This document shows positions 47,601 through 58,266 of a stretch of 64,000 bases of DNA, piece by piece; position 1 is the stretch's first letter, and each line of letters starts with the position of its first letter. Where the stretch lies: the NCBI GenBank assembly GCA_022828595.1, contig JAKGHH010000003.1, forward strand, positions 19,096,934-19,160,933, in the 5' to 3' direction. A program made the translations under genes and the position numbers. The stretch is from Nelumbo lutea (lineage: Eukaryota; Streptophyta; Magnoliopsida; Proteales; Nelumbonaceae). Under the pieces are notes generated by a model, which had not been told where the DNA came from, did not search any database, and saw only the letters and a list, made by a program, of their open reading frames with translations.

Positions 47601-50600
47601 GCAATCATACCTAAGGGTGAGGGCAATCACACCAAATTCTGTAGAGAACTTCTTTGTTCATTAGCCAAAAATTGCTCTTCAAATGAGCCTTACAAAATAA
47701 GAAAGAAACTTCCAAAGGAGGAAACTTGCCTCCCAAGTTAGCTTGCCCAACAAGCCACATACAAAAAGAAACTAGATTAGACTAAACCTGCCCCAAGCCA
47801 TTACAGACATAAAGCCATACAAAGGGAAATTACTATGCTAAGAGCTTTCCCCAAACATAGCTTCTAAACATGCAAAATTGCAAAAATACCCTTGCTGTCC
47901 AGAAATGTATGAAAATCAATTAAGTCCTGTCCAGCAGCAAACTCAACCACAGAAAGAACATCTTAAGGTGGATTGAAGACTCTAGGATCATCCCAAGTTA
48001 ATCTACTGCTAACCAAGCTTCCATGTGGACCCCGCATCACCATAGTGATGCCAAATAAGCATAGGAGCAGCTTTGGTTCTCTTTTGATATACCTTAAGTT
48101 GATTCCTGTCAAGGAGACAATTCAGGCCAGTTCTTAGTGAAATTGATGTTCCACAATCTGATATATGCCAGAGGAGATGTCGTCCCTTAAAGCTGGATTT
48201 GGAGTCACACTCATAAGGTCCCTTCAAAGGCATCCTTTTTCTTTTGGATGGCAATGAAAGAGAGGATCCCTACTATTGACGTTTTAAGATCTAAAGGGAT
48301 GGTGGTTGTCAATTACGGCTGTTTGTGGGGCGGGAATGAGGAAAGTAAGCCATCTGCTTATCCATTGTAGCTTTTCTCGTCAAATATGGCATCATATCCT
48401 ACAGCTATTTGGTTTTCAGTGGGTGGAACTTCTGAGTATCAACTGCCTGACAGTTTTTTAATTCAGGAGCTTTCAGTAAGAGAGGAAGGGTTCTATGGAA
48501 TATAGCTTCTTTTGAGATTTTCTGGTGTGTGTGGAGAGAGAGGAATGGTAGGACATTTAAAAACAAAGCATCTTTGGCAGGGATTCCTCGTGGGAAGGTT
48601 ATAACTTGAAAGACTGATTGTCAGACGGGCTCAAGTTTGTAGTTTTTTCCATGGCTTCAGTCCTTTGAAACAAAATGGGAAAAAAACTTGCATTATTTCA
48701 GAAGGGTAAAGAATTGGGGTAAAAAGAAGAGTTAGTTACAAATAGCAGTATAAGGTGAAATTTGTCTGTAGGAAATATTGAATTATTAATCAGGTATATG
48801 GAAGTAAGGCCCCGTTCACGTCTCAGTAAGTCATTTACCTGCACAAATGCACTTATCCGGGCAAGTGTTTCTTGGGAAACACTTACCCAGATAAGTGCAC
48901 TTACCAGTATTTTTCCCTATGTAAAGTTGTGCAATGACTGTTTTATGCAAAAAAGTGGCACTATTGAAGGGACAATATTGTCCCATCACGTATTAGCAAT
49001 TTTTTGCATGGATTGGTAAGTGATTTATCCAAGTCTCAGGAGGGTATTACTTGCCTAGGTAAATGAGCCGCTCAGGGATCATTCTTTTCCACAAGACCCA
49101 TTAATACTGAAATACGAATGTGGGTTTATTTCTTTTCCATGGGACCCACCAACATACCCACCCACACTTTGCGGGAAACAAATGAGGCCTAACAAAGAAC
49201 TCTACGTAAATATAATCCTTTTCCAAGTTCCAATTATTAACAGAGAAATCATTTTCAAGAAGAGGAAACAGTAATTTTTCAAGTGAAAAAATCAAGCATA
49301 TAGTCGAGGTATGTGAATCTTTTAATGAAAAAAAAAAGAAACAAATAGAGACATCTTCATGCCTATCATTTTCTAATTGATAAAAAATGCTTACCATGTT
49401 TCCATGGTGCAAGAAGTTATCAATAAAAACATTGTTGTTTCTAGGAATCTGGCACAAAAGAGAGAAAAGAAAGGCATACAAGGGGAGTGGCAAACGAAAA
49501 AGAATGGATCAGTTCTTACCTTCTTTAAAACATGGCAAAGGCATGGGCTGGGACACATCAGGCATCACTCCAAGTTTGGGCACATCTTTACTGATTATTG
49601 GTAGGCTTGCAGGAACATATTGTTCTTGGCACTTCTTCTTTAATTCTTTTCTGAGTGAAAACTTCTCTTGACCTTCTTCATCTTGTCCATTTTCCACTGA
49701 CAAATCTACTAAGACATAACTTGAGTTTGAGTTGATAAAATTTTACATTGAATAGAGAGATAAGTGAAGATAGCCAAACCTGTGTGTAAGTAATACATAT
49801 CATCCAAGGCCTCAAGCTCATTGTTACAACCACCTATGAACACAATAAGACCTTTTTGTGGATCCAGGCAGTCCCCAGCTACAGAAAATCTGGCAGAGGG
49901 TCCTTGTCCTGTTGCTATCACTTTAGTCCAAATACCACTCTCTGCTCAGATGTAGGGGAGAGGGGAGGAAGAAAGATGATCAAAAAGGCAATTGATATGG
50001 GATTACCAGCTAAAAATATAGATATAAAGAGTAGGAAATATTTAGCAGAAAGAAATTACTAGACTATATGTATGATAACAACAACAATGTGCACATCATA
50101 TCACCATCGCACCACCAGAATAATATTACAAAGTGAAAATCTGAATCTGCCTAAAGTAGACAAGTAGAGGTACTTAAAAGTTAAAACTCATTAACGGACA
50201 AGTGACAAGAGGTTGGGTAAACATTTTAAACCCAATTGGTGGTTGATTCGTTGGTTGGCAGGGCAGGTGGCTACAATGACCTGGTCAACCCAATAGCATG
50301 AGTAGTCCTTACACAAAACTGAACAGCATATGCATACTTGTCAATGAAACTAGCCTGGATGGATTGCAAGGTTCAACCAGTTGGCTTGGCAAAACTTTTG
50401 AAGTTTTGATGCATGCCTGGTCTGGGTTCAAATTGACCTACTTTGCCTCTGCTTCTTGACATGTTCAATCTAACCATCTTTTCCAGTTCTGCATTAGAAC
50501 TTTAGCTTGGACACATTTCTTGATAGGTCTCATTTAGGAAACCTTCAAATACAAAAGTGTGACAAACAGGACGATTCTAAACATCTGACCAAATTCCTTC

Positions 50601-53600
50601 TTTCTGAACTGTTAGGTGGTTAGGATCAACAATTAGATTCATGTTTAATATTCTTCCATATAAAATCCACTTGCATGCTTACTGCATGAAACATAGGTTG
50701 ATAGAGCAGAGTCTACTTGATATGAGAAGAACAGCAGGACAGGGAACTGTCGACAGAGGACTTGCCTTAACTAAGGATTTCCTTCTGTTAGAAGGTTTTA
50801 TAGGTTTCGCTCCAGTGAACTACTCTAGTATGATATCTGACCTTTATTCTGGGAGAAGTTCAGATGCTGTAATGAATCCATTACATAAAACTTTTATTGT
50901 GAATACATACCAACATTTAGCATATGAAGATCATCATAAAGATTTCGGGCATTAGTAAATCCTCCAAAAACAAACAAGTTTTTGCCAAAAGCAACAGTTG
51001 AGTGTCCAGCCCGAGGAGGTAACACCTGGCCTGAAGTATATAGTTCCCTCCAAACAAGGGTATCTGTTAAAACATGCAACAACAAAATAAATATAGAGAA
51101 GAAACAGAAAGGCAAGAAGCATCCACATAACATTTTTCTTGGGCAAGGTTTAAAATGTTAATGTTGGTGGAAACATCAGTCATTGAAATATAGGAAACAT
51201 GCTGGAAATGTTGAAAATGTTGTATGGAAATATTATAAAAATCATAGACATGGTGGAAACATTGTGAAATATGCAAAAAAAAAAAAAAAAAAGAAAGAAT
51301 GATATCTTGTGAAATGATAAAATAAAGATAGGTGGAAGAATGAAATTAAGAAATATGGTGCTACAAGAATGAAATTAAGAAATTTAATTGGCTGACAACA
51401 AATACGCTGGTTTCAATACAGTGGGTGTGGAGATCAGCAAATTCTTTGGCTGATGTGTTAGCCAAACAAGGGACAAATAGGGAAGAATTGTTTTGGGCTC
51501 AGCTGTGACTTATGTAATTTATTACTAGTTTACCTGTGAGCTATTGGGAGAGGCTGCAGCTCGCGCCTCTTCATGGGATGTTGTATGAAATTACAATTCT
51601 AAATCAATTTCTGAATTAATAAAATTCCTATTATTCATAAAAAAAATAAAGATAGGTGCACCCTTTTAAATTATTATCTTGTTCTAAACTATCAAGCTAA
51701 AAAAGTAAGGTCAGCACTCAGCTGATAAAATAATACACTGTAAAGTTGTCTTGTAAACTTTAAGAGTCAAAACTACATGATAGAGTGAGCTCAAGAAAAA
51801 TTTGAACTCATAGAAAGTGCAAATGATTCTAATAGATTTACTAATATAATGTATTACATGGAAAAAAAACTTAAGGTTTAACTTCATGTTTGAAAAAAAA
51901 TAATAATTCAAGCTGGTCAAAGTGGTAAAAATGTCCATTAGGTGGGCATTGATATTGCTACTACACATATATTGTTGTCAATTTATGGTATGATACATCT
52001 CTTATACTCCACATGGTGCTGGTAGTTTTCATTGGGGAATATGCTGATTCAAGTAATATTTTGTGTTGGGACCCATGGTGGAGATGGAAATATTAGGTAA
52101 TATATGGACATTTCAAACCATGTTCTCAACAAGCCAAGCATGAAAATTTTGAGCATGAACATATTATTTCTTTGTTATCATTGCTTGCCGAAACAAGGGT
52201 GTTTAAGTGAAATGAGACCTGTGTCGAGGATATGAACATCAGACAAGTAATAATCAGACGCATCTTCACCACCAACCACAATTATTTTGTTCATCCAAGA
52301 CGAACATGTGTGACTATCACGTGCAGAAGGTGGAGTTCCCGACGTAAGGGCACGTTTCCACATAAATGTCTCTGAAAGTTTTAACAGGAAAAAGAAAAAA
52401 AGAGACAAATTATCAACACAACTTGCTTCTCAAGCTATCATGCATCTGCATGCAATTGCACCCTGACAATAATATATGCATTTGAGATGCAATGAATATA
52501 TACCACCTCCTTAACTGAGGTTATATTGGAACTTACATAAAGGGCATCTTTTTAAGAGCAATGTTGCAAAGAGAACTTGCACAAATGATATTTGTGTGAT
52601 TTGTCAACAGGCAGATCCTTTTTCTATTTTTATTTTATCAATCAGATCCAGGTTTTAGGTGGGCTACACTGCCAATACTGAGGGTGGGTTAGGTGTGGCA
52701 TTCAAAATAGTGAGCTATCTTGGTTAATTATGGTTATTTTGTTTAGCTTAATCCTGATGCAGTTGCAGTTGCACTGTATCATTGCCTTGCATAAGTCACT
52801 CCTTTTTCCCCTGTAATCCACAGTAGAGAGTTCTTGTACAAATAACTTTGTTTGCACAAATGCTGTCTGCAATATTGCTCTTTCTTCAATAAATGGAAGA
52901 ACGATAAAGCTTGTCTAACCAATAATGGAAGTGACTAAAGATTGTAAGTAACAATAGATAATGGAATGGACCAATCAATGCTATCTAAGTCTTAATGCTT
53001 GAGATGATTATCTGTAAATGGAGAATGTTACCCGTATCTAGTATGTAAAGATCATTATAATACACTTCAGTTGAACCATTCCATGATTTCCCACAGCCTC
53101 CAAATATGAAGAGTCGTTTCCCAATAAGTGCTGCACTATGTCCTTCACGTGCTTCTGGTCCCTCACCAACTACGCTTGGGGTCATCCATGTATTGGATGC
53201 TAAGAACATGTTTCACTCATTAGTAGTCATGACATGAGATAACCCTTGAATTGAGTATACAACAAAATAAAGATTAAAGCACATGGTTGGGAACATTTCA
53301 TAAACCACAAGAAGCTAAATTAGCTCAAATGTCCTGAAGGCCACAAAAAAAAAAAGCTAATAAGCAATATCTACAACATTTTCCATCTATCTGTCACTTT
53401 CAATTACATTTTATAACTCTTTGAATATAAATCTAAATTTGTAGATTTAGCTGCAAAGTAAATCAAAGATAAACACATCAGAAGGTATAAATTTGGCATC
53501 AGATGCAATGCAAACAGATTGATATACTATATAAGAAGATATAATGAAATAAAAAAGGACTTACAAGTATCTAGAATATGCAAATCCTTGAGTGGGGTCT

Positions 53601-54508
53601 TCCCATCGGTACCACCAAATACGAAGAGGCTGTTCCCGACAGTCGTACAACTGTGACTGTCCCTTGGAGAAGGTGGGATGCCTTTCACCATTGGCTTACT
53701 CCATGTCTGCCTAACTGTATGCCAATAACAATAACAATAATAAATAAACGAAAAGAAAAGAAAGAAAAAGCGAAGGAAATTAGCCAATTCCAAAGGAACA
53801 TGAAAATAAAGAAAAAAATGAGAAATATCATCTTGAGACTGCAAATGCGTGCTATAAAATCCTAAGTATTTAAAAATTTAACTGCAACGCATGAAGCCTG
53901 AAGATCATGCTCCAGAGGACCAGAAAAGAGGGCATCTGTTATATTGCATTATTAATTTATTATTAGAACCAAAACCCATGAATATAAAACCCTGAAAGTT
54001 TCAAAATCTGCTAATGTTAAAATGCCACTAAAAATTTATAAATTCTGGGATAAATCCCTCCTATATAAAAGTTCTGCAATGGAAGGCAAAGATTCAAAGC
54101 AGGTGAAAACAGAAAACCCAGATAAGAAAGACCTCGTAAACCGAAAATATACAACTGCCCAAGTCGCAGACTTCACTACCAACAACAAATAAGAAGAAAA
54201 GTTGAAGTCCATAACGAATAAAACTAAACTGAACAGACACAAAATGCAAAACTCACAACAGCAGAAAGCATCCAGCAAAACCATAATTTCGAATTCTCAC
54301 CAGTGTCAAAGACATGCACGTCGTTGGTCTGACAGTTATCCTTTCCATAGCCACCGAAAACATAGAGATATTTCCCCCCTTTAACCGCGTTGCATGAATG
54401 GCCCCACCTCTTTCCAGGTCCAAAAATCCCACCTTTTCTACCTGGAGATTTCTTCCCATCTAGAGCTTCTCTCAATCTGCTGCTCAACTCTATCTTCTCC
54501 CACCTCAT
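35684..54508 (-). CDS. Kelch-repeat protein, 11 coding exons
   Basis: Minus-strand exons: 54508-54301, 53714-53565, 53199-53032, 52371-52219, 51063-50911, 49941-49780, 49708-49520, 42450-42249, 42139-42052, 36384-36312 and 35925-35684. Together they give 1788 nt (595 aa). Exons 1-6 each encode one kelch blade. Examples are KYLYVFGGYG...NDVHVFDT, NSLFVFGGTDG...DLHILDT and KRLFIFGGCG...DLYILDT. Six blades form a beta-propeller for protein binding. Exon 7 is charged (RKELKKKCQEQY). Exon 8 encodes KVTDVLNCGYAIETNIDGK, and exon 9 a basic RKRTGLEVGG. The family resembles plant proteins labelled tip elongation aberrant protein 1-like; the exact role is unknown. Exons 1-9 are firm. Exons 10 and 11 (DLTYGWAPGTKEHD...VLRKFD) fit in frame but rest on splice choice. 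Confidence 0.85.
36312..36384 (-). other. Alternative C-terminal exon of the kelch gene (uncertain splice)
   Basis: Acceptor TTTCAGCAG/ is a NAGNAG site, allowing one extra Gln. At the other end AATCAAG/GTGCTG keeps the frame to exon 11. If instead this exon is not spliced there, translation ends at a TAA about 27 bases on, after VDMVSLPPN. Two C-termini are therefore possible. Confidence 0.45.
37030..38475 (+). pseudogene. L1-type LINE remnant A (ORF2 C-terminal)
   Basis: Antisense to the kelch gene, in its intron 9. Starts near WKRNYISLGGRITFIKS, continues with KECGGLGLGRLNEKNVALLG, then a zf-RVT module (CILCKVNGETGCHLSISC, then IWEERNSRTF), then an RNase H-like end (KLNFDGSSLRNPG, TDGLAKQGVNRGSFFWAHF). 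Frame changes and internal deletions occur. The tail is GTTACTGATAAAAAAAG. Confidence 0.85.
38478..39295 (+). pseudogene. LINE remnant B1 (zf-RVT segment)
   Basis: VKEVWCHPIPPKVGAFCQEV, CILCKFNGETAYHLLISCPF and LFGCGWNTP are the zf-RVT region of plant LINE ORF2. Truncated at a G-rich stretch near 39260, then followed by an upstream-type LINE segment. Confidence 0.75.
39296..40892 (+). pseudogene. LINE remnant B2 (ORF2 C-terminal with RNase H)
   Basis: GSKIKFWEDLWVGETPLKDS leads, then a second zf-RVT (FISCSFACGIWDWFLSL) and IWTLWEERNKHIFEEKKRS. At 40249-40728 an open 159-codon RNase H domain follows: LNFDGSRFWNLSPSGIGG, ELNAVLYGMQKSMEMG, VEGDSKIVISWLK, and ADQLAKQGVNMEQCFWAQL. The D-E-D-D pattern of RNase H is visible. 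The tail TTACTGATAAAAAAAG matches remnant A. Confidence 0.82.
40789..40872. repeat. 19-bp perfect inverted repeat in the LINE tail
   Basis: AAAATTTATTACTTAATGA (40789-40807) and TCATTAAGTAATAAATTTT (40854-40872) are exact reverse complements. The phrase GACCAATTAGCAAAACAAGG-GGTAAATATG lies between and is repeated just upstream. Confidence 0.85.
40893..41612 (+). pseudogene. LINE remnant C (RNase H tail)
   Basis: Broken frames corresponding to GGVIG...GLFSGPLGVG, ELKAVVFGVQK, and LAKQGVNREQCFWAKL, then the stop and an untranslated tail. Related to B2 but more damaged. Confidence 0.75.
42903..43168. mobile_element. Tourist-like MITE, 266 bp, in kelch intron 7
   Basis: TTA flanks both sides (42900-42902 and 43169-43171). 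Ends GGCCACATCTGGGAGTGCTT and AGTACTCCCAAATGCTGCC form the inverted repeat. Confidence 0.7.
43447..43515 (+). pseudogene. tRNA-Asn(GUU)-like sequence of plastid type
   Basis: TCCTCAATAGCTCATTGGTA, then GCTGTTAACTGG with anticodon GTT, then ATAGGTTCAAATCCTACC. This follows the plastid trnN-GUU closely. Compared with the functional gene it has an extra G in the D-arm, a shortened variable region and a mismatched acceptor, so it is a pseudogene. It sits in kelch intron 7, with no other plastid sequence recognised beside it. Confidence 0.75.
44410..44805. repeat. GC-rich foldback-like repeat with TA microsatellite
   Basis: Two GC-rich ends (GGCTGTGCCTGCCTGGCCCAG and TGCCGTGCTGGCACATGGGC) enclose an AT-rich core. 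A (TA)n run lies at about 44711-44732. The core has no gene. Confidence 0.45.
46715..47555. mobile_element. Probable MITE or foldback element in kelch intron 7
   Basis: Left GTGTTTGGTAAAGTGGGCGT, right GACCACGGTAACAAACAC. Inside are two diverged direct repeats at about 47010-47110 and 47165-47260 (GATGTGAATCC...GTAGCAGCGG). Related ends occur at 8225-8455. Confidence 0.35.
48240..48620 (+). pseudogene. LINE fragment (zf-RVT) in kelch intron 7
   Basis: Frame-broken MKERIPTIDVLRSKGMVVVN followed by HLLIHCSFSRQIWHHILQLF-type and ERNGRTFKNKA-type phrases in shifting frames. This is a piece of plant LINE ORF2, antisense to the kelch gene. Confidence 0.65.
48808..49189. mobile_element. Tourist-like MITE, 382 bp, in kelch intron 7
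   Basis: TAA flanks both sides (48805-48807 and 49190-49192). Ends GGCCCCGTTCACG and GGGAAACAAATGAGGCC are a short imperfect inverted pair. Inside is CCGGGCAAGTGTTTCTTGGG and its complement. Confidence 0.5.
51335..51642 (+). mobile_element. 5'-truncated LINE in kelch intron 4, with target duplication
   Basis: About 0.3 kb encoding the RNase H tail (SANSLADVLAKQGTNREELF, WAQL stop), then 3' UTR and a short A-run. The sequence AAATAAAGATAGGTG lies on both sides (ending at 51334 and 51658), a long direct repeat typical of target-primed reverse transcription. Antisense to the host gene. Confidence 0.85.
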
Positions 54509-55034
54509 TGTGACACCCAGATATTTCCTTCTCTTAATTTAAGTAAAAGGAAATCCAAGCGATCCAAACAAAACCAAGGGAACAGAAAACCCAAATACCC
54601 AAACGAAGCTTGGGATCAGTTTCTATTCTACTTACGAGCTAACAAAACAGATTTTGGGCGTACAAAATACCAATTCATTACAAAACCCAGCCATCACCAA
54701 AGAAATGTCAATAGACGAAGAGTGACTGAGAGATATAGCAAAAGAAAGTTTGAGATGAAATGCCAAGATTTCGAAGTTAGAGGTTTACAAAAGAGAACAA
54801 ATGGGCAATGGTCTGACCCATGAAATGAATACCGCGTTTAATTTATGACATTAATTTTGGATATGGATAGGTGGTAGATTTGATCAAGTCATTTTGTTGT
54901 CATTTTTATGCAACAATGGTTTATAAGACGATCGTAGATTGAACCGATTTTTTCATGAACAGTGGGTCAACGGTTCAAACCATTTGATCCCTATTATAGG
55001 CTAAATTACATATTACTGTAGTAGTACCTACTAA
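54509..55034. other. 5' UTR and upstream region of the kelch gene
   Basis: No second upstream coding exon was seen. The AT-rich sequence past about 54830 is presumably promoter. Confidence 0.4.
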
Positions 55035-55160
55035 TATTACTATATTATCGGCTCAGTTGGTAGGATCTCTGATTCCTCAGAGACCTGGGATCCCTCCCAT
55101 ACACTTGCCACCAGGATTGGGAGGGCTACCCTAACTGTGTAGTCCTAATCGTATGAAGTG
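55035..55160 (+). mobile_element. SINE-like element with tRNA-like head
   Basis: CGGCTCAGTTGGTAGGATCT fits a pol III A box, and GACCTGGGATCCCTCCC may be a decayed B box. Downstream GATTGGGAGGGCTACCCTAA and GTGTAGTCCT resemble blocks in the copies at 3290 and 18820. Confidence 0.4.
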
Positions 55161-55286
55161 AAAAAAATGCCACTGCAGCAGCATGTAACGATATAAGCAA
55201 TTTAAAAGTTTTGAAAGTGCCATAATTACTCTTTTCATTATGTTTTAGACTATTTTATCATTTTCTTCAAAAACATTTAAATTTAG

Positions 55287-55380
55287 GCTATATTTGGTTT
55301 GAAGGTAGGGATACTTTGACAAACCTTATATAGGTTTCCCTACTTTTACCTACATTTTCCTTCAAACCAAACGCAGTTAG
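55287..55380. mobile_element. Small foldback MITE
   Basis: TTTGGTTTGAAGGTAGGGAT pairs with CATTTTCCTTCAAACCAAAC around a short core (CCCTACTTTTACC). About 90 bp. Confidence 0.5.
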
Positions 55381-57435
55381 AGTTCTTCCCAATTTTCATT
55401 CAAACTTCTCAACCATGGAACTGGAAGATGAGATCCAAGCGTGGTGTAGTAAGATCATATGTAGGCAATTCTCTAGCCAAATCATTATCATATGTAGTTC
55501 ATTGTTTTGCCTGTCACAACATGTGAAAGCGAGTGTGGGCACCTTGTGGAGCCGGTTTTGAAGAAAAAAATACAGATTTTTCACCTTGATTTTCTTCCCT
55601 AGTAACAATGAAAATTATTTGTCTTCTCCGGCAATGGTAACAGTCTAAAACCCCTTTCTTCTTACGTGAATAACTGTGAAAAGGATTTTCTTCTTAGGTG
55701 AATAACTGTAAAAAGGATTAGTAGAGAACCTCTGCCCTATTGGTGGCAATGACATTGTTTGCGATTCTTTTCCATCGATGATTTTCATTGTAACTATGCC
55801 AATGAAAAAGTACCAGAAACCATGTGATGCTTGTTGGCCTATTTACATGGAAGATGCAACCAAACAGCTTCAATGGGTATTTTTGTCTTTTCACCTACCA
55901 TCCAACATTGGTTAACGGTTTTGGCCTAAAGTGGCAGTTTTTGGGAGTTCAGTTAATGCGATGACATGTTTTAAAGTTCGGGTGCTAAAGTGAGACTACC
56001 CGCAAAGCACAGGGTACTAATTTGTAATTTAGCCTAAATAGATACAATGTGTAGACAAAATAATATAATTATAAAAAAGACAAATTATTTAAACCTCTTC
56101 TATGTTTTTCTGCAATACTTTAACCTTTCCAAATTTCTCCCTCCACAATTTGAAGAAATCATTAAATCATAAAATCATAAAAGCATACTTTAACCTTGTT
56201 TGTTTTTTGGGATTTTTGAACTGCAATCCCCCTCAGAAATCAAATTTGCAGCCCCCTCCTAGTCTATTAGTAGCCCCCCACTATAAATCTCATCCTGCCC
56301 ATGAATTTGACATCAATTCACGGACTGGATTCAGTCCACCCCTAGTCTACTAGTAGCTCTACCTAGGGGTGGACTGAACGGTAAAAAACAACTTATAATA
56401 TGCATAATATAAACAAGCCCCTCCTCCTCCTTTTTCTTCTTTTCTTACAGTAAAAAACTAGAAAATAGAAAACATTGTAGGAATTTTTAAAGGGGCAAGC
56501 GAAGAGTATTTTAATCCATTTCATAGGAAAGGCTTTTAGATCCATACTTTTTTTGTTCGTAGATTCAGATTTCTACAGAAAACAAAATAGACAACAATGG
56601 AGGAGAGCTGAATAATGGATGAACCATGGATCTAGGCTTTTAGATTCAGACTGCAGTGGCCATTAACCTAGGTTTTGGTTTCAACTTTTGATATCTGCAA
56701 GAAAACTTCATTTACTTGATTCTGATTTACATTGCATTTGTGCATCTATAATAGGATTTCTGAAGATTAATTTTTTTTTCTCAATTTATTTCAAAAGATT
56801 AATAGTGTGGGCTTTCGAATCCAATAGTCTTGGGATATAATCTTTCAATCTCTATATATTTTTCACAGTTCCAGGTGAACTTTCATTATTTCATTTTATA
56901 AAGTAGGAAAGATTAAAGGGCTTGACTTTAATAGGTAAGTAATACTTTGGTCATTCGGTAACTTCATCCCTGAACCATGACCCACCCCATTAGATATAAA
57001 AAAACCATTATACCAGTGTTGTCTCAACTATCTGGGGGTCTTGGGAGGGGTAGACTGGTTACGGTCTTAACCTTTGATATTCTTTTTCACACAAATTGGT
57101 TGTCATTTAATTTCAACCCATTAGTTCATCATCATCATCATCTAAACCTTATCCCAACCATACGGGCGGGTTATATAAATCACGTTTCACCATTTTGTTA
57201 TGTGAAGCACACCTTCATGGTTAAATTATGGGTGCTTAATTATTTTTTATTATTACTTCCACCTAAGTCCTTTCTGGTGTATCCATGATTTAATTATTTG
57301 TGGGTGCAAATAAGTACACCTCCATGATTTAATTATTCATATGATAAAAAGGTAAAATATCATCCAATCATGCTGTTTTTTTTTTTTTTGGCATATTCAA
57401 TTGTGGGTGCAAATAACACTTTACTCTTCTTGTTA
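55381..57435. other. Intergenic, no recognisable gene
   Basis: AT-rich. A GGTGGACTGAATC-type inverted phrase lies at about 56320-56375. No domain-bearing frame. Confidence 0.4.
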
Positions 57436-57544
57436 GGTTCAGTTTTGGAAGGAGTACAAAAACAAATGTATATAGAACATAAAACCTTGTCTTTTGTATG
57501 TACTTGTATTGTACAATTGTAGTTATACTCTTTCTAAACTGAGC
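57436..57544. mobile_element. Tourist-like MITE, left part (split by the retrotransposon)
   Basis: Left end GGTTCAGTTTTGGAAGGAGT; the right arm ATACTCTTTCTAAACTGAGC runs straight into the retrotransposon and resumes as TGAGCC at 63888. Same family as 1774 and 2083. Confidence 0.65.
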
Positions 57545-58182
57545 TGATGGAGGGAGATTTGGCCCGACCCCTTGGCCGCGCAACACGTGGAAGCAACCGA
57601 GAGTGACCTGGCAGGAGCGCCAGCTCGGCATAGCAACGTGCTCACGACCCGAGCTCCCCCAAAAAGGAATCCGAGCTCTCCCTTAGAGGTCCTGAGCCTT
57701 ACAAGGAGCGCAAAGGGCAAAAACCCGAGCTAACCCACCTCGGGGCAGTTCGGGCCACACTTCTATCCAAACTCAAGACTTCACCTCGCACACCACTCAG
57801 GCACTTTGGCTCCAGGTCACATGACTAAACAACCATACCTGACACCAAAGAAGTCCGTATTCTGAGGCGGCGCGCCTGACTGATTAGGGGTCTAACACAT
57901 GACAGCCGCACTCCAACGGTCACCTACTACTGCCATTTCAAGTCATTGCAGAGACGGCCCTAACAGGGAAGGCAGTGGTGGCTATGACACCCGATCTGGC
58001 ATCTGGCAGAGATGATGACACCCGATCTGGCAAAGGTGATGATACTCGCGCCTGACTGATTCGGAGTGTTCTTATTGGTTTCCTGCCTGAAAATCTCCAG
58101 TTTCTTCCTTGTTTCAGGCATCTTCAGTTCCATCAGAGGCAAGGTTACCGGTAGCTAGGACCGACCAGATTGCGCATCATCA
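57545..58182 (+). repeat. 5' LTR of the Tat element
   Basis: 638 bp, TGATGGAGGGAG...CATCATCA. Compared with the 3' LTR it lacks about 160 bp that includes the TATA box, and has fewer GATCTGGCA repeat units. Confidence 0.92.
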
Positions 58183-58184
58183 AT

Positions 58185-58200
58185 TGGCGCCGTCTGTGGG
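58185..58200 (+). promoter_or_regulatory. Primer-binding site of the Tat element
   Basis: TGGCGCCGTCTGTGGG starts two bases after the 5' LTR. The first nine bases match the 3' acceptor end of a tRNA of the Asp type; the rest diverges, as is usual in Tat elements. Confidence 0.7.
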
Positions 58201-58266
58201 AAAACTTCAAAAAGCCTCCCCTAACTTTTAACTCTCTCTCTCTCTCTCAAAGAAACCTTAGCTTCC

